Shown here piece by piece: positions 25,201 through 34,300 of a stretch of 45,053 nucleotides of DNA. The translations under genes and the position numbers were made by a program. Position 1 is the first letter of the stretch. The number at the start of each line of letters is the position of its first letter. The DNA lies in assembly GCF_003721595.1 (NCBI RefSeq), contig NZ_RJJR01000025.1, positions 1-45,053 on the forward strand. The letters run 5' to 3'. A model generated the notes under the pieces. That model saw nothing but the letters and a program-made list of their open reading frames with translations, was not told the origin of the DNA and searched no databases. This DNA is from Hanamia caeni. Lineage in GTDB: Bacteria > Bacteroidota > Bacteroidia > Chitinophagales > Chitinophagaceae.

Positions 25201-25700
25201 TTATCATGAAAATTGCCAACTCCACCGTTTATTTTGGTAGTAGTAGTTTTTGTTTCTTCTTTTAAAGGGTTTAGGAAAAGGCTGCTCTTCTCCACTACAT
25301 CTTCAATCATTCCTTCCAAACCCATTTTTCGCCCATCGTCAGGAGAATAAATTTTTGTGATTCCGTAGGCTTCCAGTTCTGCGATTTCAGCGGGCAAAAT
25401 TGTTCCGCCGCCACCACCAAAAATCTTGATATGCTCATAACCATTTTGATTCAGCAGATCTTTCATGTATTTGAAAAACTCTATGTGGCCACCCTGGTAA
25501 CTTGTAATGGCAATGGCGTCTGCATCTTCTTCAATAGCACACTCCACAATTTCATGCACGCTTCTGTTGTGGCCAAGATGAATGATCTCAGCGCCTTTGC
25601 TTTGCATAATTCTTCGCATAATATTAATAGCCGCATCATGACCATCAAACAAAGAAGCAGCAGTTACGATTCGTAGTTTACGATTTTTTTTATCCGGCAT
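22212..25700 (-). CDS. icmF: Fused isobutyryl-CoA mutase (B12 domain, G-protein chaperone, mutase)
   Basis: This 1162-residue single-chain enzyme interconverts isobutyryl-CoA and n-butyryl-CoA with adenosylcobalamin. It has an N-terminal B12-binding domain (FDGHDAA with His21 as cobalt ligand, IKIFGGGGG), a MeaB-like GTPase (GTGGAGKSS Walker A near residue 225) that protects and reloads the cofactor, a linker, and the mutase barrel from about 560. Phe597 in GVFPLKR and Gln811 in AQNTCIF occupy the positions of Tyr89 and Arg207 of methylmalonyl-CoA mutase, which points to IcmF rather than methylmalonyl-CoA mutase. His849 in SISGYHIAEAG is the catalytic His. A B12 riboswitch was looked for upstream and not seen. 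Confidence 0.93.
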   Translation of the reverse strand: MPDKKNRKLRIVTAASLFDGHDAAINIMRRIMQSKGAEIIHLGHNRSVHEIVECAIEEDADAIAITSYQGGHIEFFKYMKDLLNQNGYEHIKIFGGGGGTILPAEIAELEAYGITKIYSPDDGRKMGLEGMIEDVVEKSSLFLNPLKEETKTTTTKINGGVGNFHDKHILSEWRDIKLVATSITKAENGENVEILNTIINKNDNGKKLPEVTSRAATVLGITGTGGAGKSSVTDEVVRRFLSMYSEKTIAVISIDPSRKKTGGALLGDRIRMNSIHHPRAYMRSLATREHDKALSNYVQEAIDICKVAGYDFIILESAGVGQSDASILDFCDISLYVMTPEYGAASQLEKINMLDYADIVCINKFDKAGALDALHDVKKQYKRNHNLWTAKDEDLPVIGTVASTFNDPGCNQLFNKIIDEVNQRTGRDWKKYEAPPGSESRNHSIIPAKRIRYLAEIAEEIGHYNKMAEEQSAIATQLYQLNGTIQNLKNNLGADEEKTSILIQQLEARKSAVEKELSASSKKLLDEWKATIALYQKEFFEYNVRGKVIKQALFVESLSHTKIPKIAVPKFKDWGDILQWQLQENFPGKFPYTAGVFPLKRAEEDPTRMFAGEGGPERTNRRFHYVSLGQPAKRLSTAFDSVTLYGEDPAVRPDIYGKVGNSGVSIATVNDAKKLYSGFDLCDPKTSVSMTINGPAPMLLAFFLNAAIDQQCEKYIIEHNLRERVNEIIESKFNLDDLPKYIGINDEPVYPQIGKMTGHLPKGSDGLGLRLLGLSGEDVLDKNVYEEIKAKTLSSVRGTVQADILKEDQAQNTCIFSTEFALKLMGDVQEYFIQNNVRNFYSVSISGYHIAEAGANPITQLAFTLSNGFTYVEYYMSRGMKIDDFAHNLSFFFSNGMDAEYSVIGRVARRIWAKAMKYKYKANSRSQMLKYHIQTSGRSLHAQEIDFNDIRTTLQALYAIYDNCNSLHTNAYDEAITTPTEESVRRAMAIQLIINRELGTAKNENPNQGSFLIEELTDLVEEAVMAEFNRISERGGVLGAMERMYQRNKIQEESLYYESLKNTGALPLVGVNTFLNKKGSPTVLPLEVIRSTKKEKDLQIKNVKEFHEMHKDKSDEMLKRLQNVAVNNGNLFAELMETVKYCSLGQITHALYEVGGQYRRNM

Positions 25701-25932
25701 AAATTTTTGGATAGTTCATTACATAAATTAAAAACCATTGATTTTTGACCCCTGGTAAAATTACAACTAAAGAAAAAGAAATATATTAAGTACTTTTTAA
25801 AAAGAAGGCTGGACCAGCATTTCTTGGTCACTGCTTTTGTGTAGACATAAGCGATACAGCGAAGCAACAAATAACATGGATTTTTATTTTACAACACTTG
25901 CTTATATATTCTGAAAGTATAATTCAAAGATG

Positions 25933-26145
25933 CTATTCTATTTTTTTGTAAGTGTAGAACCCCTTTATTTTTTTATTAAAATATTCGCCGATAGACGAGG
26001 CACGAAGCAAATTTTTAAACTTCGTTTTAGGAACGCCCGCATAATCGTATATTTTTCCTGTCGTAAACCAAACCCTTAAAGTTTTGATTTTTTCATCGTA
26101 GCCCAATGCTTCGGCGGTAGAAGAATTTACAAGTTGCTTTTTCAT
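25933..26145 (-). CDS. KTSC domain protein
   Basis: This 70-residue protein consists of one KTSC domain, named after a Lys-Thr-Ser-Cys pattern in lysyl-tRNA synthetase-like contexts. Visible are NSSTAEALGYDEKIKTLRVW, YDYAGVPKTKFKNLLRASSI and GEYFNKKIKG. The function is unknown; the family occurs as small stand-alone proteins. It lies between icmF and rsmA on the same strand. Bases 25701-25932 upstream of icmF hold no recognisable gene. Confidence 0.8.
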   Translation of the reverse strand: MKKQLVNSSTAEALGYDEKIKTLRVWFTTGKIYDYAGVPKTKFKNLLRASSIGEYFNKKIKGFYTYKKIE

Positions 26146-26256
26146 TTTTTTACTTCTTTAAACTCTTTCAGGACGGCACAGATACGAAAACATCCCAGAA
26201 AAATATTTATTTGAAGCAAACAATTTTAATTCCAAACTTGTAAGAAATATCTTACT

Positions 26257-27009
26257 TTAATTCATCTTAAAAGTAAGCGCTGCAAATTCTTCAACGCTTA
26301 ATGTTTCCGCGCGGCGATCAAAAAATTTATTATCAAGAAGTTCTTTTGGAATCAGGCTTTTAACGCCATTACGCAAGGTTTTGCGTCGCTGGTTAAAAGC
26401 GGTTTTAACCAACGTCCAAAATGCTCTTTCACTTTTTACCGCCAAAAAAGTCTCGCGTCTTGTTAACCTGATCACGCCACTCTGCACTTTTGGCGGCGGC
26501 GTAAAGCATTCATTTCCTACAGAAAATAGATATTCCACATTGTAATAATATTGCAGAAGCACACTTAAAACGCCATAAATTTTGCTACCTTCTTTAGCGG
26601 CAGCCCGCTCTGCCACCTCCTTCTGGAACATACCGATTATAACAGGAACATATTCTTTCCATTCCAAAACTTTAAATAAAATTTGTGTTGAAATATTATA
26701 AGGAAAATTTCCAATGACGGTAAAAGGCTCATCAAACGGACGTTCCATTTCTAAAAAACTTTTATGAATGAGATGATTTTCTAAAGAAGGAAATTGCTTT
26801 AAAAGATAATTCACTTTTTCTTGGTCCAGCTCGACAGCCTTGAAATAAATGCCGGGAATTTTAACCAAATGTTTAGTAAGCGCACCGCCACCAGGTCCCA
26901 CCTCCAGTAGGTTTTTAAACGGATGTTGCATCAAAGCGGCGATAATTTTTTCAACTACTTTTTCATCTTTTAAAAAATGCTGGCCGAGAGATTTTTTAAG
27001 TGTATGCAT
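26257..27009 (-). CDS. rsmA: 16S rRNA dimethyladenosine transferase
   Basis: This 250-residue enzyme dimethylates two adjacent adenines near the 3' end of 16S rRNA during 30S maturation. The chosen start gives the classic MHTLKKSLGQHFLKD; the frame is open 24 codons further but without family similarity. The SAM site LEVGPGGGALT, the acidic VELDQEKV and the catalytic NFPYNIST are present, as is FFKVLEW/FQKEVAERAAA. It lies divergently from the Uma2 gene. Confidence 0.95.
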   Translation of the reverse strand: MHTLKKSLGQHFLKDEKVVEKIIAALMQHPFKNLLEVGPGGGALTKHLVKIPGIYFKAVELDQEKVNYLLKQFPSLENHLIHKSFLEMERPFDEPFTVIGNFPYNISTQILFKVLEWKEYVPVIIGMFQKEVAERAAAKEGSKIYGVLSVLLQYYYNVEYLFSVGNECFTPPPKVQSGVIRLTRRETFLAVKSERAFWTLVKTAFNQRRKTLRNGVKSLIPKELLDNKFFDRRAETLSVEEFAALTFKMN

Positions 27010-27196
27010 GAGGTGCAAATTAAGTATAAGTTTATTGGCTCGGTGGCTTAGTAGTTTTATTATTTTATTGGTAAAATTCAAAGAATATAATTGCTGATTA
27101 TTTGCTTGTTTACTATAATTTAAAAACGAGAAATTGTTCGTGAGGGAAAATTTATTATTCCTTTTTAATTTGTATTTGTGTTAAATTTGAAATGCT

Positions 27197-27754
27197 ATGC
27201 AATCATTGGAGTTACATAAAATTTATACACCTGAGGAATATTTCAGGATTGAAGAAGCAGGAGCCTTGCGTCATGAATTTATTAATGGCAACTTAATTGA
27301 AATGTCGGGAGCATCAAGAAAGCATCATAAAATTTGTAAAAACCTTTTACGGATTTTAGAAAGTCTATTGACTGAAAAAGGATATGAAGTTTTTATAGAA
27401 AACATGAAAGTGAAGATAGAAGATGAAAATCAATACTATTATCCGGATATTTTTATAACAAAAGAATCAGAAACAGAGGAAAATGAATACGTTCAATTTC
27501 AGCCTGAGTTGATTGCCGAGGTGTTAAGCGAAAGCACAAGAGCAAAAGATTTGGTAGATAAATTTATTCAATACAGGAAAATAAAAACGTTGGATTATTA
27601 TCTTGTTGTTGAACCAGAAAAATATCTGGTTCTCTGCAATTTCAAAAAAGATAAGGAAGAATGGGATATGATATCCTATACAGAACCGGAAGAAATTATC
27701 GCCCTTCCCAAATTGAATATTTCTATATCCATGAAAGATATTTATAAAAAATAG
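27197..27754 (+). CDS. Uma2 family putative endonuclease
   Basis: The 185-residue protein is a Uma2 (DUF820) member with a PD-(D/E)xK nuclease-like core: Y-TPEEYFRIEE at the N terminus, GNLIEMSGAS, YYPDIFITK (acidic Asp), ELIAEVLSESTRAKDLVDKF (Glu and the signature S.ST...D...K) and LDYYLVVEPE. These proteins are widespread in mobile-element-rich and cyanobacterial genomes; the biological role is unresolved. Codon pattern does not look foreign. It runs in the same direction as recO, 72 bases upstream of it. Confidence 0.85.
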   Translation: MQSLELHKIYTPEEYFRIEEAGALRHEFINGNLIEMSGASRKHHKICKNLLRILESLLTEKGYEVFIENMKVKIEDENQYYYPDIFITKESETEENEYVQFQPELIAEVLSESTRAKDLVDKFIQYRKIKTLDYYLVVEPEKYLVLCNFKKDKEEWDMISYTEPEEIIALPKLNISISMKDIYKK

Positions 27755-27826
27755 CGGAATATAAATCTGGCTTATTTATTCCTTTACTGTAATTTTCTCA
27801 TTGTACATTTTTACATTTTTTACGAA

Positions 27827-28558
27827 TTGATTTATTCAACCAAAGGGATTGTTTTACGAACCATTAAATATGGGGAAACGAGCATCGTTGTTTCCATTTT
27901 TACTGAATTATTCGGCATCCAGACTTATTTGGTACCCGGCGTTCGAACGCCGGGTAAAAGCACAAAGGCTTATTTATTTCAGCCATCCTCTTTATTGGAA
28001 ATGCAGGTTTACCACAACGAATTAAAAAATCTACAGCGGATAAAAGAAGTAAAATGGAGTATTCTTTATAAAAATATTTTGAGCGATGTTATTAAAAATT
28101 CTATAGCGCTTTTTATGGTTGAACTGCTGCAAAAAACCCTGAAGCAGCCCGAAACGAACGAAAATCTTTTTCATTTTTGTGAAGATGCTTTTTTACATCT
28201 TGATATAGCTCGAAAAGAAATCACCGCGAATTTTTCGGTTTATTTTTCTATCCGGATAGCGCAGATTTCCGGGTTTAGTTTACAAAATAATTATTCGGAA
28301 AAGAAAAATATCTTTAGTATAAAAGAAGGCTGTTTTGTTGAAGAAAATTTAGCGGCCGCAGAATTTATTACTCCGCAACTAAGTCGCGACTTTTCTGAAA
28401 TACTTAAGGCCATTCATCCAAATGATTTGAGCGAGATAAAGATGAACGGTAAAACCAGGAGTGCCATGTTGAAAACTATGGAAAGCTTTTATGGATGGCA
28501 CATTCCTGAATTTGGTAAAATGAAAACTCTGAATGTCCTGTCTGCTATCTTATCCTGA
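27827..28558 (+). CDS. recO: DNA repair protein RecO
   Basis: This 243-residue protein helps load RecA at gaps together with RecR. An OB-fold N-terminal domain (TKGIVLRTIKYGETSIVVSIF, YLVPGVRT) is followed by the helical RecO C domain. No ATG is available near the homologous N terminus; the frame starts with TTG at 27827, giving MIYSTKGIV. The usual zinc-cysteine cluster is not evident here, which is common outside some lineages. It follows Uma2 on the same strand with no terminator between them. Confidence 0.9.
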   Translation: MIYSTKGIVLRTIKYGETSIVVSIFTELFGIQTYLVPGVRTPGKSTKAYLFQPSSLLEMQVYHNELKNLQRIKEVKWSILYKNILSDVIKNSIALFMVELLQKTLKQPETNENLFHFCEDAFLHLDIARKEITANFSVYFSIRIAQISGFSLQNNYSEKKNIFSIKEGCFVEENLAAAEFITPQLSRDFSEILKAIHPNDLSEIKMNGKTRSAMLKTMESFYGWHIPEFGKMKTLNVLSAILS

Positions 28559-28609
28559 TTTGGAAACTATTGCTCAATAAAAAAATTCGCTTATTTGTTC
28601 ATCCACTGT

Positions 28610-29785
28610 TTACAATAGTCTTTTGACCTTTGAGTCTTGAGTGATTTTTTTACCGTCTGCATTTTCAATCAATAATATGCCGGGTGTTTTCCCCTTTTCA
28701 AAGCTTCCCAAATCGCTTTCCATTTGCAGCGCCCGCGCGCCATTTATAGTGGCCCATTTCAATAAAGTTTCTGTTTCAATCTCCGGAAAATTTTTGCTTA
28801 TCGTTTTTAATTCTTCTAAAATACTAAGTTGATGATTGGAAGCAAGACTATCCGTTCCTATAACAACGTTGAGATTATTTCTTAAAAATAAATCTACCGG
28901 AGGCAGTGTATCTTCTATATATAAATTTGCATTGGGACAAACACAAAAAGAAACCAATTGTTTATTATTTCTTTTAGAAGCAATAAAATCAAGGTCAGCC
29001 TGCGTGGTAAAAGTATTATGAACCAAAATTAAAGAGGCTGTAGAAGAGAAATAATGAAAATAGGTTTGAAGGCTTCGAAGTTTTTTAGGGTGATAAAACG
29101 AATTATCAATATTCATTTTTTTAAACATTCTTAAAAAATCGCCTTGGCCTTTTTGAAAAAACAAATCTTCTTCTTCCGATTCCTGGTTGTGAATTGTGAT
29201 TGTTTTGCCGCTAAAAAATGGAATAATCTTTTGCCATAAAACATCAGAAACAGAATATGGCGCGTGAGGAACGATGGAGGCTATAAGTTTATTTATTTCA
29301 AATTGCTTTAGCGCAAGCATTCTTTTTTCAAACCTGGCTTCAGCAATTTCAGGCAGCCATCCACTGATTTCAATAAAATTATAATAATGCAGGTTAAGCT
29401 TGATTTTTTGAGAAAGAGTAATGGAATAATTACAAATGTCGCCTACCGCTACTATCCCATTCCTAATCATTTCATTCTCCGCAACCGCTATCGCACGCAA
29501 AATTTGATTGTCTTCAAAATACCTTTTTGAAACTACCTCAAATACAAAATCTATTAACCCTGTTTTTTCAGGAATAATAGTTTTCAGATGGGAAAGTTCA
29601 AGGTGGCAATGGGCGTTGATAAATCCGGGGCAAATAATTCCTTTAAAAATTTCGATATCGCCTGAAACATTTTTTGCATCGGCGATCGCTTCAAATTTTC
29701 CTGTTTCCTCAGTTATTAAAACTTTTCCTTTCGCCAACTTATCATTTGTAAATAGATAATCAGCTTTAAACTTTCGATATGGCAT
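28610..29785 (-). CDS. Amidohydrolase (deaminase-like, SAH/TRZ-type)
   Basis: The 391-residue protein is a metal-dependent amidohydrolase with a TIM barrel. Metal ligands are visible in NAHCHLELSH (HxH), VPHAPYSVSD, ITIHNQESEEE and GTDSLASNHQLS (Asp). The group includes guanine deaminase, S-adenosylhomocysteine deaminase and aminodeoxyfutalosine deaminase (menaquinone synthesis). The AHCHLELSHLK block resembles the last, but no other menaquinone gene is nearby, so this is only a suggestion. It lies convergent with recO and divergent from prfA. Confidence 0.82.
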   Translation of the reverse strand: MPYRKFKADYLFTNDKLAKGKVLITEETGKFEAIADAKNVSGDIEIFKGIICPGFINAHCHLELSHLKTIIPEKTGLIDFVFEVVSKRYFEDNQILRAIAVAENEMIRNGIVAVGDICNYSITLSQKIKLNLHYYNFIEISGWLPEIAEARFEKRMLALKQFEINKLIASIVPHAPYSVSDVLWQKIIPFFSGKTITIHNQESEEEDLFFQKGQGDFLRMFKKMNIDNSFYHPKKLRSLQTYFHYFSSTASLILVHNTFTTQADLDFIASKRNNKQLVSFCVCPNANLYIEDTLPPVDLFLRNNLNVVIGTDSLASNHQLSILEELKTISKNFPEIETETLLKWATINGARALQMESDLGSFEKGKTPGILLIENADGKKITQDSKVKRLL

Positions 29786-29801
29786 GTAAAAACTATTAGG
29801 T

Positions 29802-29809
29802 TAATTTTG
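29802..29809 (+). promoter_or_regulatory. Bacteroidota -7 box for prfA
   Basis: TAATTTTG is a perfect TAnnTTTG, 92 bases before the prfA start, in the divergent gap with the amidohydrolase gene. No -33 TTTG at the usual distance. Confidence 0.4.
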
Positions 29810-29901
29810 CCCACAATTAAAAACAGAAGGGTAATTTTTTCTACATCAGATGGTACGCAATTTACCCAATCGCTAAATAATCAACATCAAAAAAAAGATT
29901 T

Positions 29902-30963
29902 ATGCTGGAAAAGTTGGAAGCAATAAAGGCACGATTTGAAGAATTAGCTGTCGCATTAACCAATCCTGAAATTGTTAGTGATAATAAAAAATATAAACTA
30001 TTAAGTAAGGAATACCGCGATTTGGAAAAAATCGTAAATCTACGAAACCAATACGCAAAAACCCTTGATGACATTGAGTTTAATAAAGAGGTAATCAATA
30101 GCGACGATGAGGAAATGCGGGATATGGCAAAGGAAGAATTGCCCCGTTTGATGGCAGAAAAAGAAGATTTTGAAAAAAGGATTCGCACTATGCTGATTCC
30201 GAAAGACCCGCAGGATGAAAAAAACTGTATCCTTGAAATAAGGGCGGGCACAGGCGGTGACGAAGCTTCACTTTTTGCCGGTAACCTTACAAGAATGTAC
30301 TTGAAATTTTGTGAATCGAAAGGATGGAAAACCGCCATACTTAGTGAAAATGAAGGCACTGTAGGCGGCTACAAAGAAATACAGATAGAGGTTAGCGGCG
30401 AAGACGTATATGGAACTTTGAAATTCGAAAGCGGCGTACATCGCGTTCAGAGAGTGCCTGATACCGAAGCGAGCGGCCGTGTTCATACAAGCGCTGCCAC
30501 TGTGGCTGTGATGCCTGAGGCCGAAGAGGTGGATGTGGAAGTGAGGGATAGCGATGTGAAAATGGAGACTGCAAGAAGCGGCGGCGCTGGTGGCCAGAAC
30601 GTAAATAAGGTGGAAACAAAAGTAATGTTGACGCACATCCCTACGGGGTTAGTAGTAGTTTGCCAGACCGAAAGAAGCCAGCTTGGAAACCGCGAAAAAG
30701 CCATGCAAATGTTGCGCACGAAATTATACGAAGAAGAAGTACGCAAGCAGGAAGAAGAAATATCCCGTCATCGAAAAAGCCTGGTGAGCACAGGAGACAG
30801 GTCTGCCAAAATAAGAACCTATAATTTTCCGCAGGGCAGGGTGACAGATCACAGAATTGGCTTGACAGTATATAACCTTGAAGAAGTCTTAAATGGTGAT
30901 TTACAGGAATTTATTGATGCACTTCAATTTGCTGAAAATGCTGAAAAGCTTGCTCACCAATGA
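29902..30963 (+). CDS. prfA: Peptide chain release factor 1
   Basis: This 353-residue factor ends translation at UAA and UAG. The stop-codon recognition tripeptide is P186-D187-T188 in RVPDTEASGRVHTS, fitting the RF1 P-x-T pattern (RF2 has SPF). The universally conserved GGQ is at 230-232 in GGAGGQNVNK. C-terminal FPQGRVTDHR is also an RF1 signature. It has no internal frameshift. Downstream lies a 374-base gap with a terminator only after 215 bases. Confidence 0.96.
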   Translation: MLEKLEAIKARFEELAVALTNPEIVSDNKKYKLLSKEYRDLEKIVNLRNQYAKTLDDIEFNKEVINSDDEEMRDMAKEELPRLMAEKEDFEKRIRTMLIPKDPQDEKNCILEIRAGTGGDEASLFAGNLTRMYLKFCESKGWKTAILSENEGTVGGYKEIQIEVSGEDVYGTLKFESGVHRVQRVPDTEASGRVHTSAATVAVMPEAEEVDVEVRDSDVKMETARSGGAGGQNVNKVETKVMLTHIPTGLVVVCQTERSQLGNREKAMQMLRTKLYEEEVRKQEEEISRHRKSLVSTGDRSAKIRTYNFPQGRVTDHRIGLTVYNLEEVLNGDLQEFIDALQFAENAEKLAHQ

Positions 30964-31097
30964 TTTCCGGCTTTCAAAATGTGCGAATCAGCAGTAAAAA
31001 GACATTTGAAACTTTTTTCTATTTTCGCATTTTGTCACAAAAAATTAAAATTGTGGGCAATTTATTCGGATTAGATTTTTGTTAACACATTCGTTTA

Positions 31098-31212
31098 TAT
31101 TTTTGGCATGTGATTTGAAATATATAATTCAACAACATTAAATTTCAATTTTCTCATAAGCAGTTAGTTTTGGTAAACGGCCCCTGTTTCTACAGGGGCC
31201 TTCTCTTTTTTT
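31098..31212 (+). ncRNA. Candidate small RNA between prfA and the GH18-CE4-GT2 gene
   Basis: A perfect TAnnTTTG box (TATTTTTG, 31098-31105) is followed about 75 bases later by a strong terminator (31179-31200). No ORF of note lies between. A transcript of about 100 nt would start near 31110 and end at the T-rich run. The only nearby -33-like TTTG (31078-31081) is 16 bases upstream, shorter than usual. It could simply be the 3' untranslated region and terminator of prfA. The remaining gap sequence (30964-31097 and 31213-31290) shows nothing but a loose inverted repeat at 30977-31037. Confidence 0.3.
31179..31212 (+). terminator. Intrinsic terminator before the GH18-CE4-GT2 gene
   Basis: GGCCCCTG (31179-31186) and CAGGGGCC (31193-31200) form a perfect 8-bp stem with loop TTTCTA, followed by a T-rich tract. 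It ends transcription from prfA or from a small RNA upstream. Confidence 0.9.
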
Positions 31213-31290
31213 GAATTAGTTCCTAAAATAATTTTTTGTTAAGCCACATACATGAAAGAGGAAATAAAATAAATAAGATTATATCAGTAC

Positions 31291-31298
31291 TAACTTTG
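31291..31298 (+). promoter_or_regulatory. -7 box for the GH18-CE4-GT2 gene
   Basis: TAACTTTG (perfect TAnnTTTG) lies 39 bases before the start codon and after the upstream terminator. This indicates independent transcription of the fusion gene and the tadA gene that follows. Confidence 0.5.
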
Positions 31299-31337
31299 CC
31301 ACGGGTTTTATCCTTTTGAATTTTTTATTCAAAACAA

Positions 31338-34300
31338 ATGAGCAATAATAAGCCGACTCAAATTTTTCAAACAGACAAGCCCACCCGTTGGAAAAGATTT
31401 AAATGGACGGGACGCCTGTTGCTGATGATTGCAATCTTCTTTCTTGTAGTGTTGGGAATAGCGTTGTACAGCGGGTCTTTACCTAATGTACCTAACCTCC
31501 AGGCGAAAGCAAGGGAATATCAATCTTCGCTTGATCCGTCAAATCCATTAGTGCTTAAGAATGCTCAAAATATAAAATACAAAGGGTTTAAAGATTTCTT
31601 ACTCAACAAGCTGAAAAAAGATTCATTAAAAAAGAATACAAAAAATGCTTTTTCGAAAGTAAATTCCTTATCCTTAATAAGAGCAGCTTTTTATACGCCG
31701 TGGAACGCTAAACTTTCATTGGACGATCTTGAAAAAAATGCGGATAAAATTAATACCATCTTTCCTGAATGGCTTTTTATTGATACTGTCACTCACCGCT
31801 TGCAAACAAGAATAGACAGCGCGGGATTAAAAATGATGAAGCAAAATCATCTGCGGATTATGCCCATCCTTTCCAACTTCAATTCTTCTAAGAAAGACTT
31901 TGATGGAAAACTGCTGAACAAAATTTTAAACGATTCTATCCTCCAAAAAAATTTTATTCAGCAAATAGTTGATACACTTTCATGGTACCAGCTTGCCGGT
32001 ATCAATGTAGACTTTGAAGAACTGGACGAAAAATCCAATGCACCGCTTACTTCCTTCCAGCGACAGTTATACAACGCGCTGCATGCTAAAAATATGCTGG
32101 TGAGTATGGATGTAGAACCCAAGAATGAGGATTATGATTATAAAAAGCTTTCTGATTACAATGATTATATAATCCTGATGGCCTATGACGAATACAATGG
32201 TTCTACGGGGCCGGGGCCCATCAGCGCTCAAAAATGGATTGAAGATGCCTTATCCTGGACTTCGGACAGAATTAACCCTGAAAAAATTATTTTAGGCGTT
32301 GGCGCATTTGGTTATAGCTGGACGGATGGTAAAATTGATTCGCTTCCTTTAACTTATAATGAAGCCATCAACAGGGCAAAAACAGTAAATGCAAATATTA
32401 TTTATGACGATGATTCTTACAATCTTCATTATAGTTATATCACCCAAAGCGCTGACGACTCCACAGATATTCAAAATCATGAAGTATGGTTCACGGATGC
32501 TGCCACCACTTTCAATATTTTGCGTTTCAGTGATGAATTTCCGACCGCAGGAACTGCACTGTGGCGATTAAGCAGCGAAGACCCCAGAATTTGGAAATAC
32601 TATAACCGCAGCCTCAGCAATGATTCACTTGATAAACATCCTTTCAATTTCGACTCTCTGAAAACAATGCCTGTTGTAATAAACAGTGTTATCTTTCAGG
32701 GTGAAGGCGAAGTATTGGATATTTTATACTCTCCCCAACAAGGGAAGGTCAGTCTTGAAATTGATTCTTCTGAACAATTAATAGCTGAGCAAAAATATCT
32801 TCAGCTTCCTTCCGGATATGTTATCAGGAAATTTGCAGAAGATACTACCGTGGGCAAAGGCCATAAATTGATTCTTACTTTTGACGATGGCCCCAGCGCA
32901 GAATGGACTCCAAAAATTCTTAGCATTCTTGAACGCAAAAAAGTACCTGCCACATTTTTTGTAATAGGCATTAATGCGGAACAGAATATTCCTTTGCTAC
33001 AGAGAGAATATAAGGATGGTTTTGAAATAGGCAACCACACTTTTACGCATCATAATATTGCTGAAATGAGCCTGTCACGGGCTGCCTTGGAAATGAAATT
33101 AACACGGCTCTTAATTGAAAGTGTGACAGGCCATTCCACTATTTTGTTCAGAGCGCCATACAATGCAGATTCGGAGCCGCAGACTTATGACGAGTTAGCT
33201 CCAATTCAAAGAAGCAGGGATGAAAATTATCTGACCATCAATGAGAGCATTGATCCCAATGATTGGGCCCCCGGAGTTTCTGCAGATTCCATCGTAGCCA
33301 GGGTAATCAGGCAGGAAGAAGCCACCAATGCAAGCATTATTTTGCTACACGACGCCGGTGGTGATACACGCGAAGCCACGGTAGAGGCGCTTCCCAGAAT
33401 CATCGATTATTTTAAGAAAAAAGGATATGTGTTTACGAACGTTTCAGACCTGATGGGCAAAACCAGGGACCAGGTGATGCCAGGCGTCAGCAATGCCCGT
33501 GACAGATGGACAAGAAAGTTCAATTTTTTTCTTGCCGAATCTACGTACTGGGGCGGGCAGATTTTATTCACACTATTTATTATTGGGATATTGCTTTCTA
33601 TTGGCCGGATGATTTTGATGGCGCTTCTGGCAAGCATTCAAAAAAGAAAAGAACAAAATGCGGCAACCACTTTCACGCCGTTTTTATCTGGCGATGAAGA
33701 AAATTTTCCTTTAGTAAGTATTATAGTTCCTGCCTATAACGAAGAGGTAAATTCTATAAGAACCATAAATAGTCTCTTATCGCAGAATTATCCGAAGCTT
33801 GAGATAATTTTTGTAGATGATGGTAGCAAGGACCATACTTTCGAAATAGTAAACGAACATTTTAAGCAGAATTCTAAAGTGCACGTTTTTAGTAAAATAA
33901 ATGGCGGGAAAGCGTCGGCGCTCAATTTCGGAATTGAGAAATCAAGTGGGGACTTTGTAGTTTGCATTGACGCAGACACACAATTGAAATCTGATGCCGT
34001 TTCGCTCCTGATGCAAAAATTCGATTCAGAAAATGTAGCGGCTGTAGCCGGAAATGTAAAGGTGGGCAATGAAGTGAACATGATTACCATCTGGCAAAGT
34101 ATTGAATACATCACTTCACAAAACTTTGACAGGCGCGCTTTTGACCTTTTGAATTGTATTACCGTGGTACCGGGCGCTATTGGCGCGTTCAAAAAAGAAG
34201 CTATTATTTCCGCAGGAGGATTTACAACGGATACACTCGCTGAAGACTGTGATCTGACCATGCGGCTGCTGAGACAAGATTATGTTGTAAGGAATTGCAC

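Noticed and set aside
25664..25870. 68-codon minus-strand ORF overlapping the start of icmF
   Set aside because: Low-complexity, overlaps the conserved N terminus of icmF, no family features.
25701..25932. Search for a B12 riboswitch upstream of icmF
   Set aside because: No B12-box-like conserved block or long structured leader was recognisable.
29862..30359. 165-codon minus-strand ORF opposite prfA
   Set aside because: Serine/phenylalanine-rich antisense shadow typical of reversed Glu/Lys-rich coding sequence.
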